A stretch of DNA of 64,000 nucleotides from Rapana venosa. Its lineage: Eukaryota; Mollusca; Gastropoda; Neogastropoda; Muricidae. Below the pieces are notes generated by a model, which did not search any database, was not told the origin of the DNA, and saw only the letters and a list, made by a program, of their open reading frames with translations. Position 1 is the first letter of the stretch, and every line of letters starts with the position of its first letter. Of this stretch, positions 18,501 to 28,262 are shown in pieces. The stretch lies in the NCBI GenBank assembly GCA_028751875.1, contig CM054140.1, positions 24,823,135-24,887,134 of the forward strand. The letters are read 5' to 3'. A program made the position numbers and the translations under genes.

Positions 18501-19296
18501 TTTCCCACTTACTAATGTTAATTGCTAACACTCATCGTTATTTCTTAACCTGACCCCACATGTGGACACAAAAGGCAGGTGGATATCATGATACAAGACG
18601 TGACACAGAAAGAACTTTTTTCCCCCCTCTCTTGCGTTTTTAGGTGTGGAGGAGTATGGGGGATTTTTTAGGGGAAAGGGATGTTAGAAGGGGCAGGATG
18701 GATACCTGTATGTGGGGATGGGTATAAGAGAAGTTATGACTAAGTTGTCTGTGTGAGTGAGCGTGAGAGCGAGAATAGGTTATGGGAAAACATTTTTTTC
18801 CTATTCAAGGGGATATTTCCCCCTGGAGTTAAAATCAGTGCCGACTCCACTCCCCCCAAAAGTCCTTCAGATGAGACTATAAACCAAAGTCCCACGTGAG
18901 AACGCACGCAGAATATCTTGAGCACTTGTTAAACCTGTTCCACTTTTTGGAAGAGTAGGCCATCGTGTGCCAGTGGGAACATATGACAAAATGTATCTTA
19001 CAAAACTGCGTACACATGGGGACTGGGTGTAAAAAAACACACCGCAAGAGTGTTTATTCTGTTATCCTCAAAATAAACAAAATACACCACACACACACAC
19101 ACACGCACGCACGCACGTGCGCTCACACATGCATGCACAGGCATGCTAGAGAAAGATAGAGTGTGTGTGTGTGTTTGTTTTAAAACTTAGGATTTATAAT
19201 TGTTATTTGCTTACAGGGTTGGTGTACCTGAACAGCTGAAGACAGCGAACACAGAGATGTAGGAGGCTGGTTTATATTTCTGTTTTGTTTCTCTGT

Positions 19297-19370
<74 letters not shown>

Positions 19371-20252
19371 CATGGGCAAGGGCTGTGCTCGCTCATTCTT
19401 TTGTTTTATGCCGTTATTTTCAAAAGGTACTGAAGCAGAGTGTGTGTCACTGTTGTCTACTATAGTGAATCACTAATAAAAGTAAGAAAGTTAGAAAACA
19501 GGAGTGCTGTTCAGAATCCACTCACCTGCTTGGGTCATCCTTCAGATGAGACTATAAACCAAGGGCCCGTGTGCGAAGGCACGCAGAACATCTTTGGCAA
19601 CCTGTTCTGCTTTTTGGAAGAGTAGGCCATTGTGTGCTAGTCGGAATGGATGACAAAATTTGCAAAACTGCATACACATGTGGACTGGATGTAAAAAAGC
19701 ACATGATTTAAAAATCATTTGTCTTTTCACATAAGTGCTTATTCGATTATCCTTGAAATAAAGAAGAAACTAAAGTGAAATAAACAGGAGTGCCAGATAG
19801 AAAGCGCTCACAGAGTTGACATCTGCCACAGCTCTCTTTTTAATGTATATTCCTTAGGCTATGTTGTGCGTTTTATGGTGTATTTCCTGTCTTCGTATGT
19901 GTGCACATTATTTTTGATGGCTGTTTTGTTGGTTGTTTTTTTCTGCGAATGTGATTTGTGTGAATATCTTCTCTCAGTGTGTCTTCTGACAATTCCTATC
20001 AACGTGCTTCTGTGTTAGCACCTAGTTCACTGACACAAGGGTGCATTTGTAATAGTCTCCTATTCTCTATGAATGGTGATGACAGTTTCTGAATTTCTGC
20101 TCACAGGTTAGACTTCTGTGATTTTTTAAATTTTTATTGTATGTGCTGTTTTTTAGGCAAAGTTTTTGTTTCTGTCCTTTCTATACTGTGATTTTTTTTA
20201 AAGCTTGGTCATTGTGCTTACCGGCTCATCATCCCTTTTTTGGAGTGTGTGT

Positions 20253-20327
<75 letters not shown>

Positions 20328-23300
20328 CACACACTGATATGGTAAGTGCTAGCTTATTCTTTCTTTGAACATATGGGTGGATTCGCTGTTTCATATTTGT
20401 GGCAATTGAGTTCTTTGACAGCAAAAGAAAAGATAGAAAACTAGAATATGTACCTACTACACACCTGAATAATGTCATTATTTCAGTGTTAACTTTAGGA
20501 GAAGTTTAGGAGGCAAGCAGTCAGAATGTATCCGTATGACATGACATAGGAAAGTTATTAAGCCTGAAAAGTTCTCAAAGGCAATCTCAGTTAAAAACTA
20601 CAAAAGAAAGTGCCGCATATAACATATAATCTTTGTTTTTAATGTGGACAAATTTCAATCCAGATCTTTCAGTGAGACTGGGATTTATGGGATTTATCAT
20701 CAGGATTTATGTTGAAGTGGTGTTGGCCCTGATATTGTTTTTACGGTTATCAGGGTCATGGACATCATGAATGGATGTGCATGAGTATGATGTTTATGTC
20801 ATGATGTTGGGGGTGTCACATGTCACAGGTTGTTGTGTTGACAGGACTGGGGCATCAGGAAGGTGAAGATGTTGGACAAGGAAGAGATTGGAGATGAAAG
20901 GGACTTTCTGAATCGAAGAAGGTTGTATGCGTTTGTGTGTGGGTGGTGGTGGGGGTTATTTTGGTAAAGGTTTCATACATAGTTTCAGAGTTCAATTACC
21001 ATTAACAAACTGTACAACACACACACATACCACAAGGGGGATAAGGTAACATAATTGTAGAGAGTCCTAAACAGGAAACTTTAGGTCACTACTCCAGTTC
21101 CTAGCCCCACCTGATCCAGCACCAGAAATGGAATCCTGCATCTTTTCCTATTGTCTTATCCTTAAAGAGGATTAGGGCTCACCTACTTTATTGGGGCAGG
21201 AATGATAAAGGGGGATAACAAGAGGGTAGAAGAAAAATAGAAAAGAAATACAAAAGAAAAATATGGAAATTAATTAATCACCTCAACTTAATTGGCAGCC
21301 ACACTAAATATATATGTGAATGTAACAAATAACATTCATTCAGTGTGACGCTCCAGACCAAGCAAGTTGGGTTCACAGCTATATTTACAAAACACAACTA
21401 CTACTATAAAACAAGTTACAGTTCACCAATTGTACAACAGGTACATCTAAATTACAAACTTCTACTTTTGTCCAGTCCTAAAAACACAACCAATCAAGAA
21501 TCAATCTCAGAACCGAGACCAAAAGATTAACAAAATGATAAAACTGATCAAAATGATTTTTTTTTTAAAAAGAAGAAACTAAAAACGTGTCTCTTAATGG
21601 GGAACATCAGACTCTAGAGAGTCTTGGGCAACAGCCTCTGTCTACTGCCCAGACAGGAAGCGACTATCTGACAGGAAGAAGTAAGGGGAATACAGGCTGC
21701 ACACCCGTATTAAAATATCACTCTTTTCCTTCTGTTTTTCTATGTGACTCTTATATTCATACCGCACGTACTAAGTCATCCACAGAAATAAAAACCACTT
21801 TTTGTGAAAGACCAACCCTGACTCAAAACTCGTGATTGTGAACAAATTTGGAAGGTTTGAAATTTTTAGATTTTTCAGCAAACACTGTACCCCCCTGTCG
21901 CCTGCTAGCTTCGTTACTGCAATATGCATGGGCGGGGTCAACGCTGTAGGAATACAGGCAATCCTTATTTGAGGACTATTTTCAACTTTCTCGTGACTAC
22001 CTGGTATTGCTCTATGTCCTCAATCCCCAAAACAAGTGCACAATCCATTTTTTATGCTTTAAAAAATATATTATGAAAATCACCAACATTTTTTTCCACT
22101 TGCACTCTATAGAAGATGCTACATGACCCCCCAAATTAATACCGGTGTGTAGCCGAACTATAAATCAAGAAAGATAACTCTTGCAAAACAAGGGAACTAA
22201 CACTTGTAGGAAAGGAGCTACTCTTGCAGTAGAAGGGAGATAACTGCAATTAAAGAATTTATGCTTAGTAATTATACCAAACACAAAGGTACCCTTTTGT
22301 GAGATGTTGCATAATAATAAACTTGTACTTAGAATATACTATTGTGGAAAGCATACAAAGAGCATTTTCACTTCAACTAATGTTAGACTTCACTTTTTAT
22401 TCTTCACTACAACCCACAGCTATGCCTGCACCATATCTACAGTAATAAATGTATTACATTCTTATAAAGATGCATTTTCCACATCAGACATGTAATTTTA
22501 AGGTAATCAGCCTTTGAAGAGATTATCAGCGTTCATAGATGTGGAAATAATAGTTTGGTTTCATTACACAGTTGAATATTTCTTAAACATGGTGAAGTAA
22601 GGGCAGTCTTCTTTCATGTGACATTTGTAAAGTGAAAAATATGTGCATATAGTAGAGTTCTGTCATTATTTGTTTGATATACTTATCTTCAAAACATGTA
22701 AGCCTTTTACCAATGGATATTAATACAGCTTCCCTGCATGAATCTGTGACTGCATGTTAAAAATCCTGCCAGAATTTTTGTGTTACTGGGCATTGCCAGT
22801 ACAAGTTGCAGTTTCCATCACTTTTATCTTTATAATTATATTGCCCATAAATTATTTGCACAAAAGTAGTGAAGGACGTTGCTTTGTTGTAAATATTGCC
22901 CCGTTCACCATTTAATCTACTTAAGTGCAGTGAACTTTTTTTGGTAGCAGTGCTACAATAGGTGTACCAACAAAGTATTTTTTTGTAATTGTAACAAATA
23001 ATATGAGTTGATATTTATCGGATTTTAAAAAGCAGTTGTCCCAGAGTATACAAAGTAAAATTTACCAATTCATTAGAAAAGCCAGATAATGCCATCATTG
23101 TTTTTTTTTGTGTTTTTTTTTTCCAAAATCTGTTGGAGGCATTGTTTAACTGTTGACACATTTTTTGGACAGTAGTGGTAGTAGTAGTTTCTAAAAGTAC
23201 TTCAATAGTCTTCTTACTATTAAGTCTGATTTATGCATACAAAACAAACTGCAGCCCACAATCCTCGCAAAATGAAGTCTTGAAATCTCTCACTTTTGTG

Positions 23301-23516
23301 GTTTTTGCCTGTGTTTAAATGAGGCAAACAGGTTCAATGCTTTTATAGCTTTTTTATTTAATATTTTTGCATGCTTTTTTCGGGTCACATTTCTGCTGAA
23401 AGTTGTGTACATGTTGCAGAATCGTAGATAGTAATAAAAAGTTGATTTTGTTCTTGTTGTTTTTGCAGATGTACAAAGGGTTCATTGGGCACTTTGAACC
23501 AGATCAGTATTTGTAA
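12367..23516 (+). CDS. Possible spliced small-protein gene (exon-like segments only)
   Basis: Four short segments have good splice signals and open frames. 12,367-12,436 (acceptor after ACTGATGCACTTGCTCCACAG, donor ACG/GTAACA) reads IWTEELHGTGRDARIRRE and ends in phase 0. 12,872-12,922 (CTGCACAG / GAG/GTAACG) reads EKTRHYTSHFIRGRRGE, phase 0 at both ends. 20,845-20,921 (TTGACAG / AAG/GTTGTA) has one open frame, DWGIRKVKMLDKEEIGDE and on. 23,469-23,516 (TTGTTTTTGCAG) reads MYKGFIGHFEPDQYL-stop. The first three are phase-compatible. The last is not joined cleanly, since the third leaves phase 2 with the nearest donor. I do not recognise the protein, and no first coding exon was found. Chance is a real alternative. 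Confidence 0.3.
12540..12690 (+). mobile_element. Possible SINE-G fragment
   Basis: GAGATTTTTATGATCTCCCA followed by GGTCAGCTAAAAGTGCAGACCTGGT resembles a short block at 37,605-37,650 and looks like part of a SINE body. Weakly supported. Confidence 0.35.
13090..13790. repeat. Two copies of dispersed repeat family E
   Basis: 13,090-13,280 and 13,560-13,790 share CTGCTGCTGGGTCAC, GGTTCAGTGG/GGTGTTCAGTG, AAGCTCC, TTGAC/CTGACCAC, AGCCAGACTAAGT/GGCCAGATTGAGT and ACCACAGTGTCC/ACCACAATGTCC in the same order and orientation. Element type unknown. Confidence 0.55.
14005..14690 (-). mobile_element. Two copies of tRNA-derived SINE-C
   Basis: About 14,005-14,275 and 14,385-14,690. Each has ATCAACCAGGCC(T/A)GA and AGA(T/C)(A/G)CA(T/G) with CACCTG-like sequence at the left, and a tRNA-like head read on - at the right (GGATTTGAACCTGCAGCC ... 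GTGCTAACCACTGCACCATG; GGATTTGAACCAATTACCGT). A third copy lies at 49,020-49,355. Confidence 0.6.
14990..15319 (+). promoter_or_regulatory. Promoter-like segment A with first-exon donor
   Basis: Contains CACATGCGCAGT (NRF1-like half), an inverted CCAAT (CATTGGTCG, about 15,212), a GC box (GGGAGGGGCGGGGGG, about 15,225) and a candidate first exon ending ACTGATACAAG/GTAACG at 15,319. About 500 bases ending here are homologous to 26,760-27,201. Promoter function is inferred from the motifs and this conservation. Confidence 0.4.
15456..15502. repeat. (TG)n microsatellite
   Basis: Pure TG, about 46 bases. Confidence 0.95.
15590..15764. repeat. Old tandem duplication with unit of about 110 bases
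   Basis: A diverged block (GATGTAGGTTATGAATGGCT ... TTAAAGGCTAGC, about 15,605-15,655) is followed by a related one (GGTAGGATATGTATGGCTAG ... AGAGGCTAGC, 15,716-15,764). The second continues, after the LINE, at 17,986. Confidence 0.55.
15703..15764 (+). repeat. 62-base direct repeat, left copy (LINE target duplication)
   Basis: Identical over all 62 bases to 17,924-17,985; starts TTAATTCCTTAAAGGGG and ends AGAGGCTAGC. Flanking bases differ at once on both sides. Confidence 0.9.
15765..17923 (-). mobile_element. CR1-like LINE, 5'-truncated
   Basis: Lies between two identical 62-base direct repeats (15,703-15,764 and 17,924-17,985). On - it opens at 17,923 directly in coding frame (VKLLTHSAKTEYYSS) and carries the linker and reverse transcriptase. 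The 3' end at the left has a CA/(TGAG)n-rich untranslated region, GGCGCTATATAAATTCC and an (ATT)n tail. Solitary copies of this 3' end occur at 34,434-34,500 and 60,201-60,262. Confidence 0.88.
16091..17923 (-). pseudogene. CR1-like reverse transcriptase, two frameshifts
   Basis: Open without a stop from 17,923 to 16,733, with TAIVTPLLKKHDLDPN, KKYRPVSNLPFVSK, AYRPNHSTETTLV, DLSAAFDTIDY, CGVPQGSVLGPVLF and the catalytic YADDTQL (about 16,905-16,935). The frame breaks near 16,745 (LSQKLQ-stop against TSIECGNTSVPL) and again near 16,660 (VVLDNTL against SIKKFITQTCQ). The C-terminal part (CLDYCNSLLAGLP, LHWLPVSQRLKYKI, PSTWNDLPLSLR) runs to 16,091. No endonuclease. Not functional. Confidence 0.9.
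17924..17985 (+). repeat. 62-base direct repeat, right copy
   Basis: Right-hand partner of 15,703-15,764, immediately before the 5' end of the CR1-like element. Confidence 0.9.
17986..18790. other. Non-coding stretch
   Basis: AT-rich sequence with no convincing exon, RNA gene or clear repeat unit. The first 70 bases continue the old duplication seen at 15,590. Confidence 0.5.
18795..19085 (+). mobile_element. SINE-A, lacking the tRNA head
   Basis: Carries TTCAAGGGGATATTTCCCCC, GGAGTTAAAATCAGTGCC, GATGAGACTATAAACCAAAG, GAAGAGTAGGCCAT, GGGGACTGG and the 3' end with TTATCCTCAAAATAAA. A CA/CG microsatellite follows. Confidence 0.75.
19298..19370. repeat. (TG)n microsatellite
   Basis: About 70 bases of TG. 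An acceptor-like TTATTTGCTTACAG ends at 19,216 just before, but no consistent exon follows it. Confidence 0.92.
19515..19775 (+). mobile_element. SINE-A, 5'-truncated
   Basis: From TCCTTCAGATGAGACTATAA through GAAGAGTAGGCCATTGTG, CTGCATACACATGTGGACTG and a 3' end with about 25 extra bases before AAGTGCTTATTC. Confidence 0.75.
20248..20326. repeat. TG/CG/(CA)n tract
   Basis: Short TG, then alternating GC, then about 62 bases of CA; TG facing CA gives a hairpin-capable inverted repeat. Confidence 0.9.
20960..23440. other. Non-coding stretch
   Basis: AT-rich. No convincing gene. Around 22,160-22,260 there are three loose copies of a GATAACTCTTGCA/GGGAGATAACT motif of the kind scattered through mollusc genomes. 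No other structure was resolved. Confidence 0.45.
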
Positions 23517-24189
23517 GAAGTATTGTAGGGTTAATTGTAATCTGTAAACAAAATGTATATCTGTTATTAATTCCTCCCCTTGTAAAGAGGGTCAAACTGA
23601 GAATTTGTTCAAGTATTCTGTTTAAAACTTTTAATTAGTGTGTCCCTTGTGGCCTCTTATCACGGTTTCTTTTTTCTTTTTAATTTTACTGTTTACCTCA
23701 GAATCATTGTTCCAGGCATTCTTTCTTCTATCTTTCTTCTTCAAATATGGATGTGGAAAGAAAACAAGATGGCATTTAAAAACCAAACAAGCTAGAAGCA
23801 CATTTAGTGAAAGCTGAAATGTCACCAATTAAATGCATCAGTCAAGTACTATAGTCATCATTGAAAAAAATAGGTTACAACTGCATGTTTGTTGATGATG
23901 AATCAAACTGATCTATTTACAGAAAGAAACCAAAACATGCACCAAAATCTGCGAGGGCTTTAAAGTTGTTGAAAAGTAGAGTTTCTGAGCAACTTATGTA
24001 ACAAGACCTCAGAAATCGGGCTGCTGCACCAAATTCAGATCGGTAAACAGCTGTGTCAATTTTTTTTTAAAGTTTAAAAAGCTGTTGCTTTTCAGTCAGA
24101 TTTTTTCAACCAAAATTTGACCCTATGATCATTTCACTCTTTGGTAGGCAAACCATACAAAAAAAGGGTTATAGGATAAGGAGGGATTT

Positions 24190-24730
24190 TGACAGATCCT
24201 CCAGAGATGCATGAAAGGTCCTGGACTTTATTCACTAGAGGTTTGTGTGAAAATCATGATGGTCCAGTGTGGCAGCAGTGTTAGGGTAAAACCTTGTGAC
24301 AGCAGTGTTGTGGTGGTTCAGTGTGATGGCAGTGTGGTGTGGTAAATTCGTGGGATAGCAGGTTATGACAAATCATCAGTGAGGTAGAAGTGTTAGGATA
24401 ATTCAATGTGACTGCAGTATCATGATAATTCAGTATGCCAGCAGTGGTGTATGGTAGCAGTGTAATGTGATGACTAATGTATGTTACAAATGAAACCGTG
24501 TGATGTGTTTACAGTCATAATGGGTATTGACAGGTTTCACTTCTGATGGTATGTCAGTGTTTGTGGTTTCACCAATGATACTGTATCATGTAAGGACTGA
24601 TGTGATGGTACTGTGTGCAGTGTTACATTATGTCTGATGTGTGTCTCTAATGGCACTATGTCAGTGTTAATTCATGACTGATGGTTCTGTGTGCAGATGG
24701 TGTCCATGATGGAAGAGACAGCAGTGCAGT
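24190..24730. repeat. Degenerate GCAGTGT-rich tandem array
   Basis: Many loosely repeated phrases such as GGCAGCAGTGTTAGGGTAA, GACAGCAGTGTTGTGGT, GATGGCAGTGTGGTGTGGT and ATGGTAGCAGTGTAATGTG. Unit is roughly 30-35 bases and badly eroded. Confidence 0.5.
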
Positions 24731-24899
24731 GCAGTGTCATATCAGATTAGAGACTGCATAAGAAAAACCTTTCAAGTCATCTGGACAGTGTGGAGAAGCT
24801 CAGAGGACTTCTTCTAGACAGTGGAAATCATATATTGTGGCAGCGATTTCAAGGGATTTTTTGGACATGGAAAGGGGGGATGTTAATGGATTAGAGTTT

Positions 24900-26065
24900 T
24901 GGACTGTGAGACGTCAGAGAAGTAGTTTTTGGATGGCTTTGATTTCAGCACTGGTTGAGGTTCATGAAGTAGTATTTTACATAATTATTTTAATCTCTGC
25001 ATCAGGCTAACGAACAAGCATTTTGGATAGTTGAATTTCAGAATAAGACTAACGAAGCAGTATTTTGGATGCTTTAAATTTTAGCATTTTCGAAGAATAA
25101 CTTGAGTGTCCCCTCCCACCCCCAACCTTCCCGTTTCTCATTTTCAGTTCTGAGATACACCAATGGTGAGATGTTTTTAGAAGGCAAGCTGTTTGTGCCC
25201 ACCATCATGTTAGCCTCATTGACATCAGGATGCATGCATTTTAAAAATTTTATCATCCATTCCTACTAGTGCACATGGGATGTTCTTTCAAACTGCAGCA
25301 CAGGTTTTCACATGTGAGCAAGATGTTTTGAGTGTGTTCACACTCGGGACCCCAGTTTACAGTCTCATTCGAAGGAAGGGGTGGGGGGGGTGATGGAGTC
25401 AGTATTGATGTTAACTCCAGGGGGAAATTCCCTGAACGGGTGACTCGGTGGGTGGTGGCTAGAACCCAGGCCGTCAGATCACAACCTAGTGGCTCTAACA
25501 ACAAGGCTATTCCCCCCTCCCCCCCACAGTTTGGTTTAGATTTCAGCATGAGGCTAATGAAGCAGAATTATGAATAGTTTTTATTTCAGCACAGGTAAAT
25601 TGAAGTAGTATTATGGATGTGTTTTTTTTTTTAAATGCCAGCATTGGGTAGATACAGATGTATTATGGATTTTTTTTAATGTATTGAGTAAATGAAGAAA
25701 TGTAATGAATGGGTTTTTATGCCAGTATTGGGCAAATGAAGATGTGTTATGGATGGGTTTTTATGCCAGTATTAGGCAAATGAAGAATTATTTTGGATGG
25801 CTTTTCATACCAGAATTGGGCTAATGAAGAAGTATTGTAGATGTTTTTTATGCCAGTATTGGGCAAATGAAGAATTATTTTGGATGGCTTTTCATACCAG
25901 AATTGGGATAATGAAGAAGCATTTTGGATGGTTTTCAATTCATCAACCGGCTCGTACAGTGTTATGTGTTTATTTCAGCATCAGGCAAGAGAAGAAGTAT
26001 TTTTAATGGTTTAATTTTAGCAACAGGCTAAGGACATTGCATTTTGGGATGGTTTTATTCTAGCA
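24900..26065. repeat. 44-base minisatellite, interrupted by SINE-B
   Basis: Best seen at 25,690-25,940, with units like GCCAGTATTGGGCAAATGAA followed by GATGTGTTATGGATGGGTTT. Eroded units continue on both sides (AGGCTAACGAACAAGCATTT, AGGCTAATGAAGCAGAATTA). The SINE at 25,120-25,530 splits the array. Confidence 0.75.
25120..25530 (-). mobile_element. SINE-B inserted in the 44-base array
   Basis: On -: tRNA-like head near 25,470-25,530, GTTAACATCAATACTG, GAGACTGTAAACTGG, and the B-type 3' end (CACCAATGGTGAGATG on +). Confidence 0.65.
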
Positions 26066-26079
26066 ATCCCAGCGCTGAA

Positions 26080-26290
26080 ATCAAGCTGCTGCTTTACAAC
26101 TAACACTTGCCCCTACCCTGCTGCTGAAACAAAGCTATTCACATAGAGGTATATTTCAAGAGCTTACCCCCACCCCTCCTCCAACTGCTGAAATAAATAC
26201 TTGCAAAATATGCAACCACCCTGAACCCCTCCCACTTGACTGCTGGAAAACGGTCACCTCAAAAGCTGCTCCCATTTAACTGCTATTTCC
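26080..26290. repeat. Eroded GCTGAAAT/CCCACC-type array
   Basis: Phrases such as GCTGAAATCAAGCTGCTG, CTGCTGAAACAAAGCTATTC and ACTGCTGAAATAAATACTTG resemble the array at 28,260-30,390, now separated from it by SINE-B and the promoter-like segment B. Confidence 0.5.
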
Positions 26291-26464
26291 CTTGCCCTGT
26301 ACTTGCTTTGAAAATGTCTGGCTTCTTTCTTTGTGAGGCTGGTGTGTGTTCTGTGAATCTTATTTTTTTAACTCCTCGACCCACCCACCCCCCCAAAAAA
26401 AAGGTGCTGAAGGAAAGAACCCCCATTTACTTCTGTCTGACATCCCTCTCCCTCCATGGTTGGA

Positions 26465-26775
26465 CTATTTTCTTTTACAATTCCTTGGCTAGAGCTCCAA
26501 GGTTTGCCTATGGTGAGATTTCTGCATATGCAACCCTATACCCACTGCTGAGATGGCCACATGCCAACTTCATTGATGATATAGAAACACAAAACCAGTC
26601 AGCATGCTTTTGTTTTTATATCGTCATCTGTTCCTGCCAACAATACAGTAGCCTACTCTTCCAAAAGACAGAAAAGTTTTTAATAAGTGCACAAGATATC
26701 CTGCATGCTTCATACATGGGATTTTGGCTTATGAGACATCCAAAGGAATCAAGATTTTATATCCCCTTAAAAATT
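26465..26775 (-). mobile_element. SINE-B, diverged
   Basis: On +: GGCTAGAGCTCCAAGGTTTG, CCTATGGTGAGATTTCTGCA, CCTACTCTTCCAAAAGA, and TTTTGGCTTATGAGACATCC, the reverse-complement counterparts of SINE body blocks. Confidence 0.55.
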
Positions 26776-26964
26776 ACCTGTGACAAAACACCTTGAACAC
26801 CCTCAAGAATGAGGCTCATCTTTGGAAAGTATTCTTTTTAATAAGGATAGCAATCTTAAAATACATTTATATGTGCAAAGGAAAAAAACCAGTTCAAACG
26901 CGTGTGAGTAATGGACAAAAGAAATAGCGGACTACAAAAGTCAAACGGAGGTAATTATCAACTG

Positions 26965-27201
26965 GGCGCATGCACAATAAGTCTCTAGAAGTCTATTGAT
27001 TGCCCAAGTTAGATGGATTGTAATCAGAGTTCCAACAAAGTGAGGCAAAAACATGCATTTCTGATGCACATGATAAAACGCATCAGCCTGCAAGCAATGA
27101 CGGGCAATAGTATAAAACCTGAAGCCAACTAGTGAGATCTGACAGGGTCGACCAGATTTGGTTCTTTCTTTGGAGTCGAGTTGCTATAAAATGGATACAA
27201 G
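26965..27201 (+). promoter_or_regulatory. Promoter-like segment B with first-exon donor
   Basis: Diverged copy of segment A: GGCGCATGCACAATAAGTCT, AGATGGATTGTAATCAGAGT, CTGAAGCCAACT and GATACAAG/GTAAC occur in the same order. It has TATAAAA at about 27,112 and again at 27,185. Homology with A starts near 26,760. Confidence 0.4.
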
Positions 27202-27384
27202 GTAACAAATTTCATCATGACTGGTTCCCAACAGTCAGCTGGAAACAAGTATATTGATTTTTTATTTATATAATATAATTTTTTTTAAAAGTTATGATGA
27301 GTCATAGTGTACTTTTAAGTTTCTATGTAGACATCTTTGCCTTGAGTGCATCATTCTTTTGCTGACTAAATCTGTAGATGCAGC

Positions 27385-28262
27385 ACCTGAACCTTCCCCA
27401 CCCCGATATGATAAAATATAGCACCTGAACCTTTCCCACCCTGATATGATAAAATATAGCACCTGAACCTTTCCCACCCTGATATGATAAAATATAGCAC
27501 CTAAACCTTCCCCACCCTGATATGATAAAATATAGCACCTGAACCTTTCCCACCCTGATATGATAAAATATAGCACCTGAACCTTCCCAACCCCAACATG
27601 CTCAAATATAGTACCTGAACCTTCCCCACCCAACATGCTAAAATATAGCACCTGAACCTTCCCACCCGATATGATAAAATATAGTACCTGAACCTTCCCC
27701 ACCCCAATATGCTCAAATATAGTACCTGAACCTTTCCCACCCACAATGCTCAAATATAGCACCTGAACCTTCCCCACCCTGATATGATAAAATATAGCAC
27801 CTGAACCTTCCCCACCCTGATATGATAAAATATAGCACCTGAACCTTCCCCACCCCGATATGATAAAATATAGCACCTGAACCTTCCCCACCCCAACATG
27901 CTCAAATATAGCACCTGAACCTTCCCCACCCCGATATAAAATATAGCACCTGAACCTTTCCCACCCTGATATGATAAAATATAGCACCTGAACCTTTCCC
28001 ACCTTGATATGATAAAATATAGCACCTGACCTTCCCCACCCCAACATGCTCAAATGTAGCACCTGAACCTTCCCCACCCTGATATGATAAAATATAGCAC
28101 CTGAACCTTCCCCACCCCAAAATGCTCAAATATAGCACCTGAACCTTTCCCACCCCAAAATGTCAAATATAGCACCTGAACCTTCCCCACCCTGATATGA
28201 TAAAATATAGCACCTGAAGCTTCCCCTTCTGATATAAAAATATAGCACCTGAAGCTTTCCCT
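27385..28262. repeat. 38-base minisatellite, about 23 units
   Basis: Unit is GCACCTGAACCTTCCCCACC then CTGATATGATAAAATATA. Two main variants alternate irregularly, one with GATATGAT and one with AACATGCT. Every unit carries CACCTG. All three - frames are open over long stretches (up to 261 codons) because the unit lacks stops there; this is not a gene. Confidence 0.95.

Noticed and set aside
19217..19260. Exon after the strong acceptor TTATTTGCTTACAG
   Set aside because: Its only longer open frame (VGVPEQLKTANTEM) is out of phase with the neighbouring exon-like segments.
20960..22260. LTR retrotransposon remains
   Set aside because: No pair of terminal repeats, primer site, or gag/pol fragment could be found.
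27292..28153. Long - strand open frames (up to 261 codons) with repeated GKVQVLYFIISGW-type peptides
   Set aside because: They are translations of the 38-base minisatellite. The unit simply lacks stops in that strand's frames; there is no start context, splice site or non-repeat domain.
27385..28262. CRISPR-like regular repeats
   Set aside because: There are no unique spacers; whole units are tandem and the context is an animal genome. It is a minisatellite.
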